A stretch of 64,000 bases of DNA from Megascapheus bottae (lineage: Eukaryota > Chordata > Mammalia > Rodentia > Geomyidae). Below the pieces are notes generated by a model. The model did no database searches. It saw nothing but the letters and a program-made list of their open reading frames with translations, and had not been told where the DNA came from. Each line of letters starts with the position of its first letter. Positions within the stretch are counted from its first letter, which is position 1. The stretch is taken from positions 18,491,610-18,555,609 of the forward strand of contig JANJXV010000025.1 in assembly GCA_024803745.1 (NCBI GenBank). Direction: 5' to 3'. The position numbers and the translations under genes were made by a program. This document shows, in pieces, positions 57,291 to 64,000 of this stretch.

Positions 57291-60200
57291 CTGAAACGGA
57301 ACGACCGGGCGTGGAAGCCTGCCCCGCCACTGCCGACCGCCCGGGGGGGGCATCACTGGACGAGCGGCACACACGCGGGCGCACACCGCAGGGGACTGGC
57401 GGCCGGGCCACCGTCCCTGAACCCCCCTCCGTGTTGTACCTGGACTTGGGATGTCACATTAAAGGTGATTCTGTTTTAACCGGAAACGTGTTTGCTCTGA
57501 CTTCCCTTGCACTGTCAGGGCCCCAGAAAGACACTGGAGAGGAGGAAGAGGGCGGCCATCTCCCATCTCCTCACACCTTTGCCTCTTGTTATTCTGCATC
57601 TCTGACTTTTTTTTTTTTCTTTGTGGGTCATGGAGCTTGAACTTGGCCTGGGCACTGTCGTTGAGCTCTTCAGCTCAAGGCTACCGCCCTACCCTTGAGC
57701 CAGGCACCACTTCCCGTTTTGTAGAGGTTAATTGGAGATAAGAGTCTCAAGTGGTAGAGCTCTAGCCTTGAGAAAGTCCAAGGTCAGTGCTCAGGCCCTG
57801 AGCTCAAGCCCAGACTGGCCAAAAAAAAAAAAAGCTCAGGGAAGGCGGGCGAGGTGGCTCATGCCTGTAACCCTAGCTACTCAAGAGGCTGAGATCTGAG
57901 GATCGTCATTCAGCCGGGCACTAAAGTCCATAAGACTCTTATCTCCAGGTAACCACTTAGAAAACTGGAAGTGGTACTGTGGCTCAAGGGGTCGGGCTGA
58001 AGAGCTCAGGGACAACACCCAGGCCCAGAGTTGAAGCCCCATTACTGACAAAGAAAAAGAAACTCAGGGACAGTGCTCAGGCCCAGAGTTCATCAAGCCC
58101 AGGACTGGCTGAATTACACACACACACACACACAATTTATCTTGGGCTGGGCTGGTGGGTTACTCCCATATTCCTAGCTACTCAGGAGGCTGAGATCTGA
58201 GGGTTGCAGTTTAGTCGAGCCAAATAGGAAAATCTGTGAGCCTTATCTCCAATTAAATACAGAAAAAGCTGAACGTGACACTTTGGCTCAAGTGATAGAA
58301 CACTAGCTTTAAGTAAAAGGAGCTCAGGGACAGCACCCAGGGCCAAAGTTCAAGCCCTAGGGCTTTAGATTTATCTTGAGTTATTTGTTTGTTGCCAGTC
58401 CTGAGACTGCTTTAAAGTGAAGTGGAAAAAAAAATCCAAAAGTGGCTTTGGAAGGTAGACTTTAGATATGTCTGCATTTTGATCAAGATTTTGACAATCT
58501 CATTTGAATATAATTCTTCATGGAGTTTACTTATCAAAGAAAAGAGCTAAAATACACTCACCTGTAGCAAGCCTCTGGTTGTTGATAGAGCAAGTCTCCA
58601 AGGCTTCAAGGTGCCAACTTTCAACCTAATAGAAACCCGCCCCAAAAATAATTTTTTACACTAATGTTTTATAGTTAGTAATTCTTTTTTGCAATGAGCA
58701 TAAGGCAAAAATAAACATTTAAATAACTTTCTTGTCATTTAAATGAGTTGTTCATTTGTATGCACGGGAGAGAAGGAATGAAGGAAGAATGTTGTGAAGA
58801 TCATTCAACATAGGCCTCCAAGACAACCCGGGCTCCGGCATGGCCTCCAGTCTTGTTTTAAAAGACTGGCTCTGAGGCTTGATCTCGGGTCCTCCTGTCC
58901 TCACTTTTTCCGCTTAGGGCTCATGTTTTTGTTTTTTTTTTCTTTTTTTTTGCCAGTTCTGGGCTTGAGCTCAGGGCCTGAGCACTGTCCTTGGACTTTC
59001 TCAAGGCTAGAGCTCTACCACTTGAGCCACATCACCACTTCCAGCTTTTTTCTATGTATGTGGTACCGAGGAATCAAACCCGGGCCTTCATTCATGCTAG
59101 GCAAGCACTTTACCACTAGGCCAAACTCCCGGCCCCTAGGGCTCATGTTCTATCACGTGAGACATAACCTCCACTTCTGGTATCTTGCTGGATAACTGGA
59201 AGTAAAAGTCTCATAGACTTTTCTGCCTGTTCTTCCCAGGTCGGGTTTCAAACTGCAATCCTCAGATCTCAGCCTCCTGAGTAGCTGGGGTTACAGTTAT
59301 GAGCCACCAGCACCCCAAAATACCTTCTATTATATTAGCAGGGCTGGGGCTTGAACTCAGGTTCTTGCACTGGCTGAACAGGCACTCTACCACTGAGCCA
59401 CGCCTCCAATCATAGTGCTGTGTGGCATAACCAGTATTAGACCAAAAGAGGAGAGGTCATTATGTAACCCTGTGCCACCTCAGTGCTTAGCTCTGGCAAT
59501 GTGGACGCCATAGCATTCATCCTACCTCTCGAGGATTCGGAAATCCATTGGCAGTGATTATCTTCCTGTAGTATTGAACCGAAGCCTTGGGATAGCGAGG
59601 CTTATTCCTGATGTTAAATTCAACGTAGTAGAATCCGTATCTATCTGTGTAGCCTCTCTCCCATTCAAACTCATCCAGCAAAGACCAGGAAATGTACCCT
59701 TTTACATTTACTCCATCTTTGATTGCTGTAAAGATACATTAACCCATTTTTATTATTTTCTGATCCTGGGGCTTGAACTCAGAGTCTGGATGCTGTCTCT
59801 AAGCTTCTTTTGCTCAAGGGTAGTTCTGTACCACTTGAGCTACAGTACATTTCTGAGTATTTGGAAATGAGAGTCTCATGGACTTTTAGCTTTGAACTAT
59901 GATCTTCACATCTCAACATCCTGAGTAACTAGTATTACAGATGTGAGCCTAACAGATTGCTACTTTTTTGGGGGGGCGGGAGGGGGGCAGTCCTGGTGCT
60001 TGAACTCAGGGTCTGAGCACTGTCCTTGGGCCTTTTCCTCAAGGCTAGTGCTCTACCACCTAAGCCACAGCACCACTTCCAGCTTTTCTATGTATATGGT
60101 GCTGAGGTATCAAACCAGGTCTTTGAGCATGCTAGGCAAACACTCTACCACTAGGCCAAACTCCTGGTCCCACATTGCTATTTTTATTAGTAAATAAAAT

Positions 60201-60510
60201 CTGTTAAAAATAGAATGACATAGCTGGGTGCTGGTGTCTCATTCCTGTAATCCTAGCTACTAAGAAGGCTGAGATCTGAGAATTAAAATTCAAAGCCAGG
60301 CAGGAGAGTCTGTGAGACTCTTATCCCCAATTCACCCCCCCCAGAAATCTGGAACTGGTGAAATGGTTCAAAGTGGTAGAGCACTAGCATTGAAGGAAGA
60401 AGATCAAGAATAGAGCTTAGGTCCTGAATTCAAGTCCAACGACCAATAACAAATTATATTGTAGAGGTATTATTAAACTGTTGTTCTTGTGGGGTTTTGT
60501 GTGCACGCGT

Positions 60511-60545
<35 letters not shown>

Positions 60546-63500
60546 AGTACTGGGGCTTTTGCCTGGGTTTTTACCCAAAGCTGGAGCCACACCTCCACTT
60601 CTTTCTTTTTGGGTTTTGGCTGGTTAATTGGAGTCTCTCCGAGTTATTTCTGTGTGGCTTGTTTCAAACTGCTATCCTCAGATCTCATCCTTCTGAGTAG
60701 CTAGGATTGAAAGCATGAGCCAGCCACTGGCACCTTGCTCACATTTCTGAGATAGGGAAGCAAGTTTTAGTTGATCCTGTGTGCATTCAGGTTTTGCCTA
60801 GACTAAATAGGAAGTGTGGAGAGCTGTAGGTCATACCTTACCTTTCAGCATTTCGTTAATGTAGCCTCTGAGGTACTGGATTCTCCACTCATCACACAGC
60901 TGAGTGCAGTGAGACTGCTGAGGGGCTCCATTTTCCATCACGTAGATGGGGGGACCGCCATATTGAGTCTGAAAGGGAGCCAAAGTAATGAAGATCCAAC
61001 AACTGTGATTCTCAGATGGGTTTCATGGCTCCCATGATCACAGGAATTCAGGGCTCCACATTCTACTGAAGTGCTCATTATCACATAGTAGGTGCATCTA
61101 TTAGCTTAGAGATAAATGAAGCTGAAGGTCTAGAACATAATTATCTATTTCCTTTTCTTTTTTCTGTCAGTTGTGGGTCTGAACTCTGGGCCTGGGGACT
61201 GTCCCTGAGCTCTTCAGCTCAAGGCTACCACCCTACCTATTGAGCCATAGTGCCACTTCCAGTTTTTCTAGTGGTTAATTGGAGATAAGAGTCTCAGATC
61301 CTCTTGTGCCTGGGCTGGCTTTGAAATGTGATCCTCAGATCTCAGCTAGGATTACAGGCGTGACCTGTGCACCAGCAAAATATAACTGGTTTCGGCAGCA
61401 CTGAGTTCAACCCAGGGTCCGTGTGAACCAATCCATACCCTCCCAGCCTTGCAGTTTATCATTCGTGTGTGTCCTTGGGCTTTCTCAAGGCTAGCACTCT
61501 GCCACTTGAGCTGCAACACCACTTACAACTTTTTTCTATGTATGTGGTACTGAGGACTCGAAGCCATGGCGTGGTGCATGCTAGCAAGCACTCTACCACG
61601 AGGTCACACTCCTGGCCCCTCCCTTTGCTTTTTTGAACAAGACTGGCACTGTACCACCTGAGCCACTGCTCCACTGCCAGCCTTTTTACTGACTATTTGG
61701 AGATCAGAGTCTCATAGACTTTCTTGCCCTGCCTGGCTTCGAACTGTGATCCTCAGATCTCAGCCTCCTTATGTAGGTTGGGATTACAGGCCTGAACTAC
61801 CAGCACATAGCTTTATTTTGTTTTTGAGATAGGGTCTTCCTAACTTTTCCCAAGTTGACCTCAAACACTCAATCTTCTTGCCTCCATCTCTTGAGTGGCC
61901 AGAATTATAGCTTGTGGTGATGTGACACTGTCAGGCCAAACGTCTCCCTTTGGTTAACATGCTATGCACCTGAGCAAAGTTGAGGAGCCTCCTAAATCCC
62001 CAGGGCACGAAACAGAGCCATTTGGACCCCAGCTCTGGCCAGGTGGGGTCAATGAACTCTACTAAGTCCCGGTCGTTGTGGTAGCTGGGTCCCTGGCGGG
62101 AGGGGAAGCGCCTTTCAGTGATGTATCTTGTGGTAAAGTGACCCAGTCCCAAGAAGTCAGCTGTGCCTTTCATGTAGCTCTTCTCCTGGATGGAGAACTC
62201 CGGAAGCCGGGACATTTCCAGCCCTTGCTCTGCACTCTTCCTTCCTGACCAGAGACAAGAGGGACATTTGAGAGTTTGATTTCTCACAAATCATTTTCCT
62301 CTTCTACTCTGTGACATAAAAAGACATAAAAAGCCAGAAATAAGGCTAGAAATGTGGCTTAGTAGTAGAATGCTTGCCTAGCATGCAGGAAGCCCTGGGG
62401 TCGATTTCTCTGTACTACATACACAGAAAAAACGGGTAGTGGTGCTGTGGCTCAAGTGGTAGAGCGCTAGCCTTAAGGAAAGCCCAAGGACAGTGCCCAG
62501 GCCCTGAGTTCAAGCCCCGGGACTGGAAAAAAAAAAGTGTAGGGGGAGGGAATTTGAATAGACATTTCTCCAAAGAAGATTCACATGAACAATGAGCACA
62601 TGAAAAGATACTCAGAGTCACTCTTCATTAGGAAAATACAAACCAAAGCTACAATGAGATATCACCTATACCTTCAGGATGGCTGCTGTCAAAAACTCAA
62701 AATCCCACCTGCTTCACAATAGCCAAGCTATGGAAACAGCCTAGATGTTCTATATTGGATAAGTGGATGCAAAAAACGTGGTACCTACACACAGTGGAAT
62801 TTCACATGGCCATTAGAATAATAATATGTCCCACTTGCAAGGAAATAAATGGACCTAAAACAAATGTTGAGTTAAACCAAGCTCCAAGAGACAAACTGCA
62901 CCTGGTTCTTTTCTCATAGGAAAAGATGCTGGATCCAAAAAAAACAACTGGACATGAGCACTTACTTATGATGCTAGGCATTCACAGATTAAAAGAGAAT
63001 ATTCTGAGGGGAGAAACCTAAAGGCATAACTCCTCTGAACATTTTTTTTTTTGCCAGTCCTGGGCTTGAGCTCAGGACCTGAGCACTGTCCTTGGACTTT
63101 CTCAAGGCTAGAGCTCTACCACTTGAGCCTCAGCACCACTTCTGGCTTTTTTTTTTTTTCTATGTATGTGGTACCAAGGAATCGAACCCAGGTCTTCGTG
63201 CATGCTAGGCAAGCACTCAACCAGTAGGCCAAACTTCCGGCCCTCCTCTGAACATTTAAAATGACTGTTTATCAAAATGAATTCCAGGCCTGGGCTTAGG
63301 CCTGTAATCCTAGCTACTCAGGGGACTGATATCCGAGGATCAAGGTTCACAGCCAGCCTGGGCAGGAAAGGCTATGAGACTTTTATCTCCAGTTAGCCAC
63401 CAGAAAACTGGAAGTGGAGCTGTAGCTCAAACTGGTAGAGCACTTGCCTTTAGCAAAATTGCTCAGAGACAGCACCTAAGCCCTGGGTTCAAGCCTCAGG

Positions 63501-63839
63501 ACTGGCCAAAAAAAAAATAAGAGGGCAGGCACTGGAATCCTAGCTACTCAGGAAACAGTGAGATTTGAGTATTGCTGTATGAAGCCAGCATTGGCCAAGA
63601 AGTTAGAGTCTTATCTACAATTAATGGGGGGTGGGGGTGGGGGTGGAGAAGGCGGAGAATGTAGTAACCTGGCTTACCAATAAGATCCTTCATGACTTGA
63701 GGGTAGTCACCAGCATAAATGGGATTGGCAAACCAGCCCAGGCAAAATTGTAGGTATCTCTCGGCCGCCTCTAAGTCCTTGAGACTGCTCATGTCCACAG
63801 GTTCCCCCCAGTTGCAGGTCAATAAAATCCCCACCAGAC
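57178..63839 (-). CDS. LCTL: LCTL, lactase-like protein (gamma-Klotho), C-terminal 312 residues
   Basis: Single-pass membrane protein of glycoside hydrolase family 1, known from lens fibre cells and reported as an FGF19 co-receptor. Six minus-strand exons: 63839-63678, 62244-61970, 60968-60842, 59725-59526, 58625-58562 and 57290-57178. Landmarks: [36 protein letters not shown], the [13 protein letters not shown] strand, the GH1 nucleophile motif [26 protein letters not shown], and a C-terminal membrane segment [20 protein letters not shown] followed by LPRR and TGA. Phases agree throughout and all borders are GT/AG, so nothing visible suggests decay. The N-terminal half with the signal peptide and the acid/base position lies beyond the right edge. 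Confidence 0.97.
57620..58372. repeat. Family B (-), family A part (+), two family B (+), (CA)n
   Basis: Minus B right half 57620-57748 fused to a plus A right half 57749-57825 at gagtctcaagtggtagagc, then plus B 57840-58058, (CA)n 58116-58133 and plus B 58140-58372, all in the last LCTL intron. Confidence 0.83.
58562..58625 (-). CDS. LCTL: LCTL exon, second from the end
   Basis: 64 bp, acceptor attag, donor gtgagt. Encodes [20 protein letters not shown], then T. Confidence 0.95.
58950..59318 (-). repeat. Family A and family B SINEs
   Basis: Family A 58950-59138 appears to be inserted into a family B element: tagggctcatgtt occurs at both borders (58915-58927, 59136-59149), matching a target-site duplication. 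Confidence 0.87.
59526..59725 (-). CDS. LCTL: LCTL exon, third from the end
   Basis: 200 bp, acceptor ttacag, donor gtagga. Encodes (A)[19 protein letters not shown] to NGFPNPRE. Confidence 0.96.
59757..60172 (-). repeat. Family B and family A SINEs
   Basis: Family B 59757-59948 directly beside the LCTL exon at 59526-59725, then family A 59985-60172 after a G-rich stretch. Confidence 0.86.
60225..60455 (+). repeat. Family B SINE
   Basis: Complete plus-strand element. Confidence 0.87.
60513..60740 (-). repeat. (AC)n microsatellite and family B SINE
   Basis: (AC)15-16 at 60513-60544, then an eroded minus-strand family B. Confidence 0.87.
60842..60968 (-). CDS. LCTL: LCTL exon with the GH1 nucleophile
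   Basis: 127 bp, acceptor tttcag, donor gtaagg. Encodes [20 protein letters not shown] to YINEMLK. Glu of MENG is the position of the family catalytic nucleophile. Confidence 0.96.
61172..61370 (-). repeat. Family B SINE
   Basis: Lacks part of the left half after gatctcagctaggattac. Confidence 0.84.
61465..61812 (-). repeat. Family A (truncated) and family B SINEs
   Basis: Family A 61465-61619 lacks its right end; family B 61622-61812 follows directly. Confidence 0.84.
61970..62244 (-). CDS. LCTL: LCTL exon, fifth from the end
   Basis: 275 bp, acceptor ggtcag, donor gtgcat (weak). Encodes (G)[19 protein letters not shown] to [12 protein letters not shown]. Confidence 0.96.
62340..62535 (+). 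repeat. Family A SINE
   Basis: Complete plus-strand dimer with A10 tail at the border of the L1 fragment. Confidence 0.9.
62540..62990 (+). mobile_element. LINE-1 3' fragment (ORF2 end / 3' UTR)
   Basis: gaatagacatttctccaaag, gaacaatgagcacatgaaaa and ggataagtggatgcaaaaaa are hallmarks of the end of L1 ORF2 in mammals. Frame broken, 5' truncated, old. Confidence 0.88.
63050..63244 (-). repeat. Family A SINE inserted in the L1 fragment
   Basis: Flanked by the perfect 14-bp repeat tcctctgaacattt at 63031-63044 and 63244-63257. Confidence 0.95.
63285..63625 (+). repeat. Family B SINE and a second left half
   Basis: Complete copy 63285-63515, then a further plus-strand left half to about 63625 ending at a (GGGGGT)n tract. 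Confidence 0.85.
63678..63839 (-). CDS. LCTL: LCTL exon, first visible (sixth from the end)
   Basis: 162 bp, acceptor ctcaag, donor gtaagc. Encodes (G)[19 protein letters not shown] to [10 protein letters not shown]. Confidence 0.96.
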
Positions 63840-63954
63840 CTTGAGAAAGAAAAAGAAGGGTAGGAAGCAGCATGATATTGCTTCTTGGAGCTTATGTCCA
63901 TGATTTAAAATCTTGTTATGTCTAAGACCAAGATTCAAACTTTTTTTTTCATTT

Positions 63955-64000
63955 TTGCTTGTCCTGGGGCTTGAACTCAGGACCTAGGTACTGTCCCTGA
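63955..64000 (-). repeat. SINE cut by the window edge
   Basis: gcttgtcctggggcttgaac right end of a minus-strand SINE in the next LCTL intron. Confidence 0.75.

Noticed and set aside
57291..57411. N-terminal extension of the minus-strand LCTL terminal frame
   Set aside because: It lies upstream of a good acceptor (tttcag) and matches no LCTL residues, so it is intron.
57147..57640. Plus-strand open frames of 110-132 residues at 57147-57640
   Set aside because: They are antisense to the LCTL terminal exon and GC-rich flank; the minus-strand frame matches LCTL.
62540..62990. Possible coding remnant of a host gene near the LCTL exons
   Set aside because: The sequence matches the end of L1 ORF2 / 3' UTR and has no open frame.

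Overview
This is nuclear DNA of a mammal, most likely a geomyoid rodent (kangaroo rat, pocket mouse or pocket gopher group). The gene order MAP2K1(+) - SNAPC5(-) - RPL4(-) - ZWILCH(+) - LCTL(-) is the conserved mammalian block found at human 15q22. All coding sequence is in short exons with GT/AG borders. The introns are packed with two dimeric SINE families. Family A (about 190 bp) has an ID/tRNA-Ala-like left half and fits what I remember of the IDL-Geo SINE of Geomyoidea. Family B (about 230 bp) has a 7SL/B1-like left half and the same kind of right half. The lineage call rests on recalled knowledge of these SINEs and could not be checked by a search.

Layout. 1-12480: 3' half of MAP2K1 (MEK1), exons 6-11, stop at 11622, poly(A) signal 12458-12463. 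12481-14704: convergent intergenic/UTR DNA that holds a retrotransposed segment carrying a second copy of MAP2K1 exon 10. 14705-18228: SNAPC5, three coding exons on the minus strand, with a CpG-rich promoter at 18229-18760. 19770-24255: RPL4, ten exons on the minus strand, with five intronic box C/D snoRNAs: three U18 (SNORD18) and two U16 (SNORD16). 24256-24903: head-to-head RPL4/ZWILCH promoter with a GC-box minisatellite. 24904-55517: the whole ZWILCH gene, 18 coding exons, 586 residues. 57178-63839: the last six exons of LCTL on the minus strand, about 312 C-terminal residues; the gene runs off the right edge.

The genes are functionally unrelated: a MAP kinase kinase, a subunit of the snRNA transcription factor SNAPc, a large-subunit ribosomal protein that hosts methylation-guide snoRNAs, a kinetochore RZZ subunit, and a lens GH1-family membrane protein. 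All visible reading frames are intact.

The most interesting structures are: (1) a SINE-driven 3' transduction that copied MAP2K1 exon 10, in antisense, from intron 10 into a SINE about 2.7 kb downstream, with an 11-bp target-site duplication and an oligo(A) tail; (2) an intron-to-intron duplication inside RPL4 that gives two U16 snoRNA genes; (3) an eight-unit GC-box minisatellite just upstream of the ZWILCH start codon; (4) a three-layer nested insertion in ZWILCH intron 2 whose target-site duplications give the order of events. Exon coordinates come from reading splice sites and protein frames by eye. SINE borders are approximate (about +/-10 bp).
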